From: Candidatus Saccharimonadota bacterium
Lineage (GTDB): Bacteria; Patescibacteriota; Saccharimonadia; Saccharimonadales; Saccharimonadaceae
Assembly (NCBI GenBank): GCA_017418275.1
Contig: JAFONX010000018.1
Coordinates: 1 to 42,977, forward strand
Reading direction: 5' to 3'
Length of the DNA: 42,977 nt
Each line of letters starts with the position of its first letter. Positions within the stretch are counted from its first letter, which is position 1. The notes under the pieces were generated by a model, which saw only the letters and a list, made by a program, of their open reading frames with translations, made no database searches and was not told the origin of the DNA. Made by a program: the position numbers and the translations under genes. This document shows, one piece after another, positions 13,451 to 21,917 of the stretch.

Positions 13451-15418
13451 TTACATCTTGCGCACTTCGAGCGCAAAACCACCGCCAGGCGCCATATAAA
13501 TCTCTAGACGATCGCCCTTACGCACGACGATTTCTTCTACAACATGCCCCAACTGATTATCGCGATAATGCGCATCATCTGAATCGCGATATAACTTTGC
13601 CTTATAGTTTGCACCTTCCTCAAGAAAATCAAAACTCAAAACTATCCGCCTACCATTTTCATCGGTTACACCACCGATATACCAATCCGAACGATTCCAA
13701 GCTTGCCTTGCAACGACATAATACTTTCCAATCTCGCCCATCAGGGGCAAAGTCTTTTCCCAACTTACTGGGACATTCCTGATAAATTCAAAGAGGTCAG
13801 GGAAGTTTTCTTCATAAAATCTCGGTCGATCCGCTGCCATTTGCATTCCAGAATAAATCGTGACATAATACGCAATCTGACGCGTAATGGTTGTAGCTAC
13901 ACGTTTCGTCGGATTACAAACATCAAACAAACCACTCGTATAATCCATACCGCCCGCTAAAAGCCTGGTGTATGGCAAGAAACAAGTATGCGAAGGAGAC
14001 AAAGCTCCGCCTTCATACTCCTGACCGCGCGCCCCTTCACGCGTCAGCAGATTCGGCCAAGTACGCTCAATACCCGTACTCTTAATCGGCTCATGAACAT
14101 CAAGCATAATACCATAACTAGCTGCCAACTCTAGCGCATACTGATAATGCATCACGCCAAGCTGTGAATGATGATACTCACGCTTATCATTAATCATCAT
14201 ATGCGAGCCCGCATAACCAGATTTGATATACTTTACACCATGCTCAAGCATGTATTTGTAAGCATCATCAATCTGACGCTCATAATTATCAATAAAACCG
14301 ACCGTTTCGTGATGACCAACAATCTCAACGCCTTTCTCGCGCGCATAGCGACAAACTTCATCCATATCAAAATCCGGCGTTGGATCCATAAACTTATTGT
14401 TTACGCCATTTTGCAACCAGTCACCTTCCCAAGCATCATTCCAACCTTCAATCAATAGCCCCGGAATGCCCAACCTTTCGCAATAATCGATGTACTCCTT
14501 GGCGTGCTCAGTTGTAGCACCATGACGATCGCTCGGCGCCCAAGTCCACTCACCCACAAACATCGCCCACCAAATACCAAGGAATTTTATCGGCTTTACC
14601 CAAGAGAAATCCTCGCGCGGTGCCGGATTTAAATTCAACATCAAACGGCTCGTCGTAAGCTCGATTGCGCTATCCGCTACAATAAGCATGCGCCACGGCG
14701 TATTGAACGGCAAACTCACATGTGCGCGCGTACCGTCCGACAGCGGCGTAATATCCGCTTGAAGAGCACGATTATTCATCTTTACATTCATGCCGCCATA
14801 GTTATACAGACAAGCCTCATGCACGGCCACAAAGAAACCCGCAGTTGTCTGAATTGTAAGTGGCGTATGTACCGAATCACGTAACTCAAAAACCGGCTTC
14901 TCCAGATAACAATACTCATAACGATCCGGCTGATAGGCGTTAATACTCCAAGAACGATCATTCGAATTAAAGGCAAACTCTGTCAATTCATCCGTAATCA
15001 CCATCTTAGACATCAAAGGTTGCGCTGGCACTTCATAGCGAAAAGCCACACCATCATCATATGCGCGAAAACGCAAAGTCAAAAGACGTGCAGGCTTGAT
15101 TACTTCTTCGAGATAAATTACCGTCTCAGTATAATTATCACGAATAAAATGCTCCTCGCCCCAATACGCTTCCCAGGTTTCATCCTTCTGCTTCGTAAAC
15201 GCCCGCACCACGCTCATACCACGGTCAAGCGAAGCACTATCGCGTAAATTTAAACCAAGTCGAGAATTATGCACGACAGGCTTACCATCTTTGGCGACAG
15301 AGTAGAACATCTCGCCTCGGCTCAACACAAAAGTAATAACCAGGCGACCATTTGGAGAAGTCGTCTCAAAAACAGCATCCGTTTTAGCTTTCTTGAAGAT
15401 TTTATTCAGAAGCCCCAC
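13451..15418 (-). CDS. Glycoside hydrolase family 97 (SusB-like alpha-glucosidase/galactosidase)
   Basis: 655 residues, the normal GH97 length: N-terminal beta-sandwich (about 15-265), a TIM barrel starting near KFLGIWWAMFVGEWTWAPSD (278-297), and a C-terminal beta domain. Conserved stretches include GIPGLLIEGWNDAWEGDW, GHHETVGF, DVHEPIKSTG and REGARGQEYEGG. E443, E461 and E467 are spaced 18 and 6, like SusB Glu508, Glu526 and Glu532 as I recall them, and E371 sits near the Glu439 position; this favours the inverting, alpha-glucosidase-like subgroup (inference). No signal peptide is seen (MGLLNKIFKKAK), so it may act inside the cell. GTG start with AAAGGAAG Shine-Dalgarno; upstream in-frame codons hit a stop. 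It is divergent from the DMT transporter. Confidence 0.92.
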   Translation of the reverse strand: MGLLNKIFKKAKTDAVFETTSPNGRLVITFVLSRGEMFYSVAKDGKPVVHNSRLGLNLRDSASLDRGMSVVRAFTKQKDETWEAYWGEEHFIRDNYTETVIYLEEVIKPARLLTLRFRAYDDGVAFRYEVPAQPLMSKMVITDELTEFAFNSNDRSWSINAYQPDRYEYCYLEKPVFELRDSVHTPLTIQTTAGFFVAVHEACLYNYGGMNVKMNNRALQADITPLSDGTRAHVSLPFNTPWRMLIVADSAIELTTSRLMLNLNPAPREDFSWVKPIKFLGIWWAMFVGEWTWAPSDRHGATTEHAKEYIDYCERLGIPGLLIEGWNDAWEGDWLQNGVNNKFMDPTPDFDMDEVCRYAREKGVEIVGHHETVGFIDNYERQIDDAYKYMLEHGVKYIKSGYAGSHMMINDKREYHHSQLGVMHYQYALELAASYGIMLDVHEPIKSTGIERTWPNLLTREGARGQEYEGGALSPSHTCFLPYTRLLAGGMDYTSGLFDVCNPTKRVATTITRQIAYYVTIYSGMQMAADRPRFYEENFPDLFEFIRNVPVSWEKTLPLMGEIGKYYVVARQAWNRSDWYIGGVTDENGRRIVLSFDFLEEGANYKAKLYRDSDDAHYRDNQLGHVVEEIVVRKGDRLEIYMAPGGGFALEVRKM

Positions 15419-15480
15419 GCATCTTCCTTTTCATATTTACATTATTATACCATAATCTTGCTTATGCTATATTTATATCA

Positions 15481-16395
15481 ATGCAGTGGATAGTTTTTTG
15501 CTTAATTGCAGCCTTCGTGTTTTCAATCAGCGTTTTTATCGATAATTATCTTACCGATGTTATTTTTAAAGGCAGAACTCCCCAAGCCATTAAGGCTATC
15601 GATTGCGTCTTATATGCAGTCCTGGCCATCATTATTGCTGCCGTTTTCGGGATAGAATCAGCCCCACTCCCAATTATCGTACTAGCCCTCGCTTCCGGTA
15701 TGATTACCTCTTTTTCGTCAATTTTTTATTATCTTGCACTCCGCGACGAAGAAGCTACTACTGCCTCAATATTCTTCCAGGTTATCCCAGTTCTATGCAT
15801 TATTGCCGACTTTGTTATTCTGGGTCATTCTATTACGATTCAACAAATCTGCGGTTTTATTCTAGTTCTTCTTGCGCCTATTATCATAACAATAGCTAGG
15901 CGTCACAAAAAATCACGCAAACTCGAGCTAAAAGTCTTCGGCTTTTTCATGCTTTATGTGATTTTGCATACAATTGGAAACATCGGCTACGCAAAAGCCG
16001 AGCAATATAATCCAGATGCAATGACCTTGTTCTTCTGGTTTATCGTCGGGCGTGCTATCTTTGACACTATCTGTACATTTTTCATACCAAAATTCCGCAA
16101 ACGCCTCAAACAAGTTATCAAAAAAGACGGAGCAAAATTCGTTCTGCTCGCCGCAACTACCCTCGGTCTTACTGCCCTTGGCGACTTCCTCGTACGCTAT
16201 AGCTACAACTTTACAACCACGTCGCTAGCGACCGCTCTATCTAATGCTTCAGAGCTAATCGTCACTTTTATCTTAGGTATCATCCTTACAATCATCTGGC
16301 CGAAGTTCGGCAGAGAAAAACTAAACCGCCATATTGTCATATCTCACCTTATAGCCGTCATTCTAATTGTAATCGGTATAATTTTGGCTAACTAA
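15481..16395 (+). CDS. EamA/DMT-superfamily transporter
   Basis: 304-residue membrane protein with ten predicted helices in two EamA-like halves; YYLALRDEEATTASIFFQVIPVLCII and RYSYNFTTTSLATALSNASELIVTFILGIIL are the equivalent C-terminal parts of each repeat, typical of drug/metabolite transporters. The substrate is unknown. It is transcribed divergently from the GH97 gene across only 62 bp, so a link to sugar-derived products is conceivable but unproven. Leaderless start: TGcTATATT (15468-15473), 7 nt before the ATG. Confidence 0.85.
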   Translation: MQWIVFCLIAAFVFSISVFIDNYLTDVIFKGRTPQAIKAIDCVLYAVLAIIIAAVFGIESAPLPIIVLALASGMITSFSSIFYYLALRDEEATTASIFFQVIPVLCIIADFVILGHSITIQQICGFILVLLAPIIITIARRHKKSRKLELKVFGFFMLYVILHTIGNIGYAKAEQYNPDAMTLFFWFIVGRAIFDTICTFFIPKFRKRLKQVIKKDGAKFVLLAATTLGLTALGDFLVRYSYNFTTTSLATALSNASELIVTFILGIILTIIWPKFGREKLNRHIVISHLIAVILIVIGIILAN

Positions 16396-16422
16396 TTTTT
16401 CTTATGTTAAACTAAAACTATC

Positions 16423-16974
16423 ATGCAAATAGCGAACGTTTTCGTGCCAGGAGCAATCATTTCAATCATCTTAGGATTATTGGTCTGCTTCTTTGGGTAC
16501 AAAATTAAAAAAATCGCCTTCTTTATTATAGGCTTCATTATCGGCTATAATCTTGGACTCAAAATACCACCAGAATGGTATGTAGGCAACGACATTATTA
16601 CGGCAATTTTGCCGTTCTTGACCGGTATTTTCCTATCGCTAATTGCGCTCACGGCTGAAAAAATCTGCGTTTCGCTCATTGTGGGAATATTTGTATTCTT
16701 CGCCGCAATTAATTTTCAGGGCGGCATTTTCTCGGCACAAACAATTATAATCGCTGCTATTGCCGCCGCCATCGCCGGATGCATTGCGGGCTTCATGGTT
16801 AAACCTGCCTCAATTATCGCGACCGCCATTATTGGTGCGTATTATGTCGGCATCAATAGCGTGGGTCTTAATATTCCATATGTTACCTATATACCGTTTT
16901 CCTATATAATCACCAGCATCCTTGCTGTGCTTGGCATGATATTTCAATTCAAGAAAAACAAAGGACTGGAATAA
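16423..16974 (+). CDS. DUF4203/TMEM198-like membrane protein
   Basis: 183 residues with about seven short hydrophobic segments. The pattern ILGLLVCFFGYKIKKIAFFIIGFIIGYNLG (G-x-x-x-x-F-G-Y-(K/R)-x-x-K...G-F-x-x-G) and a later Gly-rich IIGAYYVG repeat are typical of the DUF4203/TMEM198-like family, whose role in bacteria is unknown. A -10-like TGtTAAACT (16408-16413) lies 9 nt before the ATG and no Shine-Dalgarno is present. A strong bidirectional terminator follows. Confidence 0.65.
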   Translation: MQIANVFVPGAIISIILGLLVCFFGYKIKKIAFFIIGFIIGYNLGLKIPPEWYVGNDIITAILPFLTGIFLSLIALTAEKICVSLIVGIFVFFAAINFQGGIFSAQTIIIAAIAAAIAGCIAGFMVKPASIIATAIIGAYYVGINSVGLNIPYVTYIPFSYIITSILAVLGMIFQFKKNKGLE

Positions 16975-16978
16975 GTCA

Positions 16979-17012
16979 AAAAGAAGCTCCCCTAAAAGGA
17001 GCTTCTTTTTTA
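16979..17012. terminator. Bidirectional intrinsic terminator
   Basis: AAGAAGCTCC and GGAGCTTCTT around CCTAAAA, with A-tract and U-tract. It lies between convergent genes and can serve both. Confidence 0.85.
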
Positions 17013-18089
17013 ATTATTAACTCTTAATGTAGCTTCGCCTATTCGATCCGCACAACTTTTAATCACATCAAGCAAGAGCTTGCGCGTATCTTCAGCTACC
17101 GAATTGATATTCGATATTACTTTTACTACTTTTTTCGGATCGCGGAAATCTATAGTCTTGTTTATGTCACATTCATAAAGAAAGTCAAAACATTCATTCA
17201 CGAAAGCTAAGCGTTCCTCATCAGTATGTTGGTCCAACCATTCAACGATCGCATCATTTAAGGCCCTAGAGCGAGGCGTTAAAACCGAACGACGAAACTT
17301 ATCATCTATCACTTCCCACGTTGTTGGAATATGTGCAAACACGCCTACCTGATTAGAGCGAATTACAAAATCCTCATCTTGCCGAAGCATCATCCCGACA
17401 ATACTATTCTGTGGCACAATATGCTTGTATTTCGCACGAATTGATTTGTATTCTTTTGACAGAAGCTCTCGCTTACGCAGACCAGGCCCATCGTTGCTAT
17501 AAATCAAACGAATCTTCTTGCGGCGCATTGGTGTAGTCATTAGGGCAGAGACGAGCGCAGTATTGCCACCCTTCGAATGTCCACCCAAGATTACCGACGG
17601 CCCAGAAAGCTTGATATGCTTCTTTAGATAATCTGCGGCCAAGACATGCGATGAAACAGGATAATAACAAGCTAGCAAAGCATCCTCTTTCCAACCACCA
17701 ATCGAATGATCTGTACCCTCAAAACATATATAATCCAAAAGACTAGTAATATGAAAAATCATCGCGCCAAACTGCGTATCTTCGTCAGCTAAATAGACAT
17801 AATCGGACACGGTAATATTCGCAAAGCGCGGCGCGTCGATTAATTCTTTCGCCACGGAATAAACACCTTTCATAGCAAGACCGTAGCGGCTAGCTTGCTT
17901 ATATGTCATAGATTTTAAGAATTCCGACAAGGCGTCCGCCAAACGAACCCCTTCGGAAGACTCTGCACCATATTTACCTAAATCAATATAGGCAAGAAGC
18001 GACAAAATAGCATTATCCACGTCATTGAAACGCTTCTTCGAAAAACTAACGCCACCATATTTATGGATATAATCAACTATTGTTGCCAT
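17010..18089 (-). CDS. Mbeg1-like (DUF2974) alpha/beta hydrolase
   Basis: 359 residues. The nucleophile elbow is GGHSKGGNTA at 169-178 (S172), the form typical of Mbeg1-like proteins; FNDVDNAILSLLAYIDLGKY near the N-terminus and IRLIYSNDGPGLRKRELLS after the elbow are also family-like. The C-terminal half carries the family's IVPQNSIVGMML and ALNDAIVEWLDQHTDEER segments. The physiological substrate is not known. Leaderless: on the minus strand TGgTATAAT ends 7 nt before the ATG at 18089. It is followed upstream on the same strand by rlmH, which has its own promoter. Confidence 0.85.
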   Translation of the reverse strand: MATIVDYIHKYGGVSFSKKRFNDVDNAILSLLAYIDLGKYGAESSEGVRLADALSEFLKSMTYKQASRYGLAMKGVYSVAKELIDAPRFANITVSDYVYLADEDTQFGAMIFHITSLLDYICFEGTDHSIGGWKEDALLACYYPVSSHVLAADYLKKHIKLSGPSVILGGHSKGGNTALVSALMTTPMRRKKIRLIYSNDGPGLRKRELLSKEYKSIRAKYKHIVPQNSIVGMMLRQDEDFVIRSNQVGVFAHIPTTWEVIDDKFRRSVLTPRSRALNDAIVEWLDQHTDEERLAFVNECFDFLYECDINKTIDFRDPKKVVKVISNINSVAEDTRKLLLDVIKSCADRIGEATLRVNN

Positions 18090-18108
18090 ATTCTACATAT
18101 TATACCAC

Positions 18109-18537
18109 TTAGGCATGATGATAAGGGTGCCCCAGATAAATCTCCTGCGCACGATAGATTTGTTCCGCAAGAATTAGACGACAAATTTGATGCGGGAAGA
18201 CAAGTTTCGAAAAACTCCAAACCAAATCCGCCCGCGCCTGCATTTCTGGCGAGAAGTGCCCAAAAGCACCACCAATTACAAAAACAATTGTTTTTGCCGA
18301 TTCGAGAGCTATAGACATTTTTTCAGACAATTCTGGCGAACTCAAGATTTTACCACGCTCATCAAGTAAGATTACATAGTTATCTTTATCTAGCGCCAAA
18401 ACTTTTGAATCCAGCTCCGATTCCTCGACAAACTGCCAAGTAAGATCAAAAGGCTTACGCAAGCGCTTCTCGTATTCCACACATGCTTCTTGGAGCCAAT
18501 CTTTATTTTTCTTACCGCCAGCAATAATCCTAATCAT
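18109..18537 (-). CDS. rlmH: 23S rRNA pseudouridine-1915 N3-methyltransferase RlmH
   Basis: SPOUT-class methyltransferase that uses S-adenosylmethionine to methylate pseudouridine 1915 in helix 69 of 23S rRNA on the assembled 70S ribosome. 142 residues, close to the usual 155. Motifs: VILLDERGKILSSPELSEK, the trefoil-knot FVIGGAFGHF, and the C-terminal FPHQICRLILAEQIYRAQEIYLGHPYHH. Leaderless: TGtTATACT precedes the ATG at 18537 by about 6 nt on the minus strand. Confidence 0.95.
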   Translation of the reverse strand: MIRIIAGGKKNKDWLQEACVEYEKRLRKPFDLTWQFVEESELDSKVLALDKDNYVILLDERGKILSSPELSEKMSIALESAKTIVFVIGGAFGHFSPEMQARADLVWSFSKLVFPHQICRLILAEQIYRAQEIYLGHPYHHA

Positions 18538-18603
18538 ACCAACAGTATAACATCGAGCACCCCGAAGGCAGCCAGTGAAACGCCAAAATGCTATACTAAA
18601 ACT

Positions 18604-19269
18604 ATGAAAAACGCAAATCCACTACTAGCAAAACTCTTTATTTTTACGGCCTTCTTGCTCGGTTTCTCCGTCGTTTTAAATATCTGGGTTAGTACTGAGT
18701 TTGCCCACCTCAGCAAAGAGTATCAGGCAATCCGGTATGGCACCAAAGCCGAAGGCGAGAATCAAGGCGACGAAATCGAACGCAAATGGCTCGTTAAACG
18801 CGAAAACATTCCATATAATCTTGAGAAAAAGGCCGATATTTTCGAAATCACCCAAACTTATCTAAACTATTCGCCAGAAATCCGCGTGCGGAATATTTCA
18901 GACCAACGATATATGATGGCTATAAAAACCGGCCTTACCGAAGAGCAGGGCTTAACGCGCGACGAACGTCAGTACGACCTCACAAAAGAAGAGTATGAGC
19001 ATCTACTTAGTAAGCAAGAGGGCAACACGATTTACAAAACCCGTTACCAAATCAAAGTAGATAATTACCAATACGCCTTCGACTACTTTCATGAGCAACT
19101 TGACGGTCTAACTTATATCGAAATTGAGTTCCCGAGCGAAGAAGAAGCCAATAACTTCCAGACCCCAGACTGGTTTGGTAAGGACGTCACAAACGAAAAG
19201 AAATACAAAAACCAAAGCCTCGCTCAATATGGCATTCCAGCTAGCTTCGTAGAAGATAATAAAGAATAA
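18604..19269 (+). CDS. Membrane-anchored CYTH-domain protein
   Basis: 221 residues: an N-terminal transmembrane helix (about 8-29), a short linker, then a CYTH/triphosphate tunnel metalloenzyme domain opening with EIERKWLV (about 57-64), the diagnostic E-x-E-x-K signature. Further Arg/Lys/Glu strands (EIRVRN, MMAIKTG, TRDERQYDL, YKTRYQI, YIEIEFPSEEEA) line the tunnel. The family hydrolyses or binds triphosphates (tripolyphosphate, thiamine triphosphate, cAMP synthesis in some), and the reaction here is undetermined. A membrane anchor is unusual for a CYTH protein. Start at 18604, 6 nt after TGcTATACT (18592-18597): leaderless. Confidence 0.82.
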   Translation: MKNANPLLAKLFIFTAFLLGFSVVLNIWVSTEFAHLSKEYQAIRYGTKAEGENQGDEIERKWLVKRENIPYNLEKKADIFEITQTYLNYSPEIRVRNISDQRYMMAIKTGLTEEQGLTRDERQYDLTKEEYEHLLSKQEGNTIYKTRYQIKVDNYQYAFDYFHEQLDGLTYIEIEFPSEEEANNFQTPDWFGKDVTNEKKYKNQSLAQYGIPASFVEDNKE

Positions 19270-19351
19270 ACAAACTACCAGAATTACCCCCATTATTATC
19301 TTCTTTTACGCAACCCTATCTATAAAAGCCACCCAAAGGAAATTCTTTCTG

Positions 19352-19380
19352 TTGCATTTTACGACCTTATCTGTTATAAT
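19352..19380 (+). promoter_or_regulatory. rplJL promoter
   Basis: TTGCAT (19352-19357), 17-nt spacer, extended -10 TGtTATAAT (TATAAT 19375-19380). Confidence 0.85.
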
Positions 19381-19387
19381 AACCTCA

Positions 19388-19530
19388 GTTACCAAAGACA
19401 GCGGCGGTCTGAAAAGACTTAATCATGCCGCCGAGGATCATATCTTGTATATATTCTTGGTGACGTTCTGTAGAATTCCATTTTGCAGTTTTAACAATCT
19501 GGCTACAACTAAACCAAAAGGAGATTTCTA
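19388..19530 (+). promoter_or_regulatory. Ribosomal protein L10 leader RNA
   Basis: The roughly 145-nt leader contains the characteristic ACCAAAGACAGCGGCGG ... CTTAAT ... CCGCCGAGG element: outer CGGCGG/CCGCCG pairing, an inner GTCT-GAAAA-GACT hairpin and the CTTAAT internal loop. In other bacteria the L10(L12)4 complex binds this structure to repress rplJL. The downstream genes agree with this call. Confidence 0.85.
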
Positions 19531-19533
19531 TCT

Positions 19534-20058
19534 ATGGCAATTAGCAAAGATAAGAAACAACAATTGGTTGCCGACTTAAACGAGCTTCTCAGCGACGCTA
19601 AGATGACAGTTTTTGCAAAGTATCAGGGCCTTACGGTCGCCGAAATGCAAGAACTTCGCAAGGCCGCTCGCGAGAACGACGTAAAAATTAAGATTGTCAA
19701 AAACCGCCTCGTCCGTGTCGCCATGGGCGAAATCGCAGTTTACAAAGACACCGACACAAGCGCACTTGAAGGTCAGCTTCTTTACGCCGTTTCTAACAAC
19801 GACGAAGTTGCTCCAGCTCAGGTTCTAGCAAAGTTCGCCAAGGACCACGCTGCTCTCGAGCTCAAAGGTGCTTTCTCTGGTGATGGTAAAGCTCTCAACG
19901 AACAGGATGTCGTTGCGCTCTCCAAGCTCCCAAGCAAGGAACAGCTCATCGGTCAGGTCGTCGACATGCTTCTCAGCCCAGTCAACGATGTCACGAATGC
20001 ACTTTCTGGCAATCTTCACGCCTTGCTCGACGGTATCGCCGACAAAGCAACCAATTAA
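19534..20058 (+). CDS. rplJ: Ribosomal protein L10
   Basis: Large-subunit stalk base protein that binds 23S rRNA and anchors the L7/L12 dimers; 174 residues, normal length. N-terminal KDKKQQLVADLNELLSDAKMTVFAKYQGLTVAEMQELRKAARENDVKIKIVKNRL is typical, and the C-terminal helix (VVDMLLSPVNDVTNALSGNLHALLDGIADK) is the L12-dimer binding platform. Shine-Dalgarno AAAGGAG before the ATG. Transcribed from a strong promoter through the L10 leader, together with rplL. Confidence 0.97.
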   Translation: MAISKDKKQQLVADLNELLSDAKMTVFAKYQGLTVAEMQELRKAARENDVKIKIVKNRLVRVAMGEIAVYKDTDTSALEGQLLYAVSNNDEVAPAQVLAKFAKDHAALELKGAFSGDGKALNEQDVVALSKLPSKEQLIGQVVDMLLSPVNDVTNALSGNLHALLDGIADKATN

Positions 20059-20122
20059 TTGTATTTATACAAATTCCCGGGTGGGAACTAAATAACAAAT
20101 TTTAACTATAAAGGAGTCTAAA
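20056..20122 (+). promoter_or_regulatory. rplJ-rplL intergenic hairpins
   Basis: Two small perfect hairpins lie in the 64-nt gap: TTGTAT-tt-ATACAA (20059-20072) and TTCCC-gggt-GGGAA (20074-20087), followed by the AAAGGAG Shine-Dalgarno of rplL. They may adjust the rplL:rplJ ratio or act as a processing site; this is inference. Confidence 0.4.
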
Positions 20123-20500
20123 ATGGCTGCTGATGTAAAGAAATTAGCAGAGGAATTGGTTAAGCTCACCGTCCTCGAAGTTAACGAGCTTAAGAACGTC
20201 CTTAAGGACGAATATGGCATCGAGCCAGCTGCTGCTGTTGCTGCAGTTGCTGCTGCCCCAGCTGAAGGTGGCGCTGCCGCCGAAGAAAAGAGCGAATTTG
20301 ATGTTGTCTTGAAAGACGCCGGTACACAGAAGATCGCCGTCATCAAGGCCGTCAAGGAAGCTACTGGTCTTGGTCTTGGTGAGGCTAAGGCTATCGTTGA
20401 TGGTGCTCCAGCTACCGTCAAGGAAAAGGTTGCTAAGGATGAAGCCGAAGCTCTCAAGAAGAGCCTCGAAGAAGCCGGCGCAACTGTCGAACTCGCTTAA
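20123..20500 (+). CDS. rplL: Ribosomal protein L7/L12
   Basis: Multicopy stalk protein that recruits translational GTPases; 125 residues, normal. N-terminal dimerisation domain ([31 protein letters not shown]), Ala-rich hinge, and C-terminal domain [71 protein letters not shown], all canonical. Strong Shine-Dalgarno; a terminator follows at once. Confidence 0.98.
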   Translation: MAADVKKLAEELVKLTVLEVNELKNVLKDEYGIEPAAAVAAVAAAPAEGGAAAEEKSEFDVVLKDAGTQKIAVIKAVKEATGLGLGEAKAIVDGAPATVKEKVAKDEAEALKKSLEEAGATVELA

Positions 20501-20533
20501 GTTATCAAACATTAGCCAGATTGTTACAAAATC

Positions 20534-20556
20534 GAGCCCAAGCGGGCTCTTTTTTG
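20534..20556 (+). terminator. rplJL terminator
   Basis: GAGCCC/GGGCTC stem and a six-U tract. Confidence 0.9.
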
Positions 20557-20575
20557 CGCTTTACCAAAGTGATAG

Positions 20576-20604
20576 TTGACAAAAATAAGCATATGTGCTA
20601 TAAT
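20576..20604 (+). promoter_or_regulatory. Perfect consensus promoter of the 20663 gene
   Basis: TTGACA (20576-20581), 17-nt spacer, TATAAT (20599-20604) with an extended TGc. One of the strongest promoters by sequence in the window. Confidence 0.9.
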
Positions 20605-20662
20605 ATAATTCATACGTGACGACTGCGTTCTCAGCCGAATTTAATCCGAGGAGGCATTTCAG

Positions 20663-21142
20663 ATGCTGACTAGTTACTTTGAAGAAATGAAAAAGACCCC
20701 CGTATCGTACGTCAACGGCAAGAGATTCGATGATAGTGAAGACAAAAGCGGGCTCGTAATCGCACCCGAAGATAACCATTTTTGCGGTTCGTTCGATCCG
20801 GAACCTGCGAAGTTCGAAACCGACATCGACGGCAAAGAAGGAAACATTTACCACCTTCGCCACATTGAAGCTACCGTTATCGGTGAATTCGTGGTATTTA
20901 ACCACCTGTTCAAAACAGGTGGAGCTGTCTATAAGATCAACAAGAAGGGCAATACACTGGTAACCTACCAGTATGCCGCATGCAGTATATTTGGTCTTTC
21001 AGGCTCTAAACCTATCGCGATCGAGCAGGACGACAGAATACAGGTGGACAACAAGGAAGAATGGGAGACCTTCGTAGCCGTGCTTGCATCAAAAAACATA
21101 GCTGACGAAAAGGTCGCAATGGCGGCCAAAGCACATGACTAA
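20663..21142 (+). CDS. Hypothetical soluble protein behind a very strong promoter
   Basis: Unrecognised 159-residue acidic protein, no signal or membrane segment. Recognisable stretches are SYVNGKRFDDSEDKSGLVIAPEDNHFCGSFDPEP, then a beta-rich core (HLRHIEATVIGEFVVFNHLFKTGGAVYKI) and a C-terminal EWETFVAVLASKNIADEKVAMAAKAH. The start is set by GAGGAGG 9 nt upstream. It is a single-gene unit between the rplJL terminator and its own terminator. The perfect promoter implies abundant expression, so the protein should be easy to see in proteomes even though its role is unknown. Confidence 0.72.
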   Translation: MLTSYFEEMKKTPVSYVNGKRFDDSEDKSGLVIAPEDNHFCGSFDPEPAKFETDIDGKEGNIYHLRHIEATVIGEFVVFNHLFKTGGAVYKINKKGNTLVTYQYAACSIFGLSGSKPIAIEQDDRIQVDNKEEWETFVAVLASKNIADEKVAMAAKAHD

Positions 21143-21148
21143 TCCCCA

Positions 21149-21173
21149 GCCCCGCATCGCGCGGGGCATTTTT
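21149..21173 (+). terminator. Intrinsic terminator after the 20663 gene
   Basis: GCCCCGC/GCGGGGC stem, 5-nt loop, U-run. Confidence 0.88.
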
Positions 21174-21275
21174 CTTGCCAAAAAATAAAATAAAATAGTT
21201 TTCGTCAATAGTATAATTTACAACGATATTCACGCTACCCCCGTTAATTCTGTGGAAAACGGCTAAATCTTTTTA

Positions 21276-21304
21276 TTGACAATGCTTAGCTAAAAATATA
21301 TTAT
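21276..21304 (+). promoter_or_regulatory. Promoter of the 21341 gene
   Basis: TTGACA (21276-21281), 17-nt spacer, TATTAT (21299-21304). Confidence 0.75.
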
Positions 21305-21340
21305 AGACTCAGTAATATTAATACAGACAGGATGCGAGGT

Positions 21341-21859
21341 ATGTCTGATCTACCAGAAAAACAAATAAAGCGTCTGCGCAGTCTTTTGACCGAAGCAGAA
21401 ACCAATCTTTCAGCCGCTAAAGAATTGCTTACTTCAATGTTGGGCGATGGCGGCACGATTACTGCGCCTTCACGTACGGTCGCAGATAGCCCAGAAGGGA
21501 AAATCATCGAGGGTGTCTTTGATGGTCAAATCATGATTGGTCCAGATGGTAAAAACTATCCAGTACCAGCCAACTACGCCAGCAAATCTAAACTTGTCGA
21601 AGGCGATATTCTCAAACTTACCATTGGCGACACTGGCAAATTCCTATACAAGCAAATTGGTCCAGTCGAACGTAAAACCGTTATTGGTACGCTTACTAGC
21701 CACGACGATCAATACTTTGTCGAAGTCAACGGTCGCGAGTTCAAGATCCTATACGCCTCTGTTACCTATTTCCGTCTCAAGGTCGGCGATCAGGTCACGG
21801 TCATCATTCCTGCCGACAACGAAGACGCCACTTGGGCAGCAGTCGAAGCAGGCTTGTAA
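21341..21859 (+). CDS. Conserved hypothetical protein, coiled-coil plus beta-barrel-like domain
   Basis: 172 residues from the ATG at 21341 (MSDLPEKQIKRLRSLL), preceded by a GCGAGG Shine-Dalgarno; an in-frame codon 9 nt earlier is less likely. Residues 1-35 form a helix, then a disordered linker, then IIEGVFDGQIMIGPDGKNYPVPANYASKSKLVEGDILKLTIGDTGKFLYKQIGPVERKTVIGTL, a beta-rich domain with repeated strand-turn units, and a final similar unit (YFVEVNGREFKILYASVTYFRLKVGDQVTVIIPADNEDATWAAVE). The ending resembles OB/S1-like or TRAM-like small barrels. I believe similar proteins occur widely in CPR genomes, but cannot name a family. Confidence 0.7.
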   Translation: MSDLPEKQIKRLRSLLTEAETNLSAAKELLTSMLGDGGTITAPSRTVADSPEGKIIEGVFDGQIMIGPDGKNYPVPANYASKSKLVEGDILKLTIGDTGKFLYKQIGPVERKTVIGTLTSHDDQYFVEVNGREFKILYASVTYFRLKVGDQVTVIIPADNEDATWAAVEAGL

Positions 21860-21875
21860 AATATTTCAATTTACA

Positions 21876-21909
21876 ACAAAAACTCACACGCCAATCCGTG
21901 TGAGTTTTT
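21876..21909. terminator. Bidirectional terminator between convergent genes
   Basis: AAACTCACACG/CGTGTGAGTTT stem with A- and U-tracts on either side. Confidence 0.85.
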
Positions 21910-21917
21910 CTATACTA

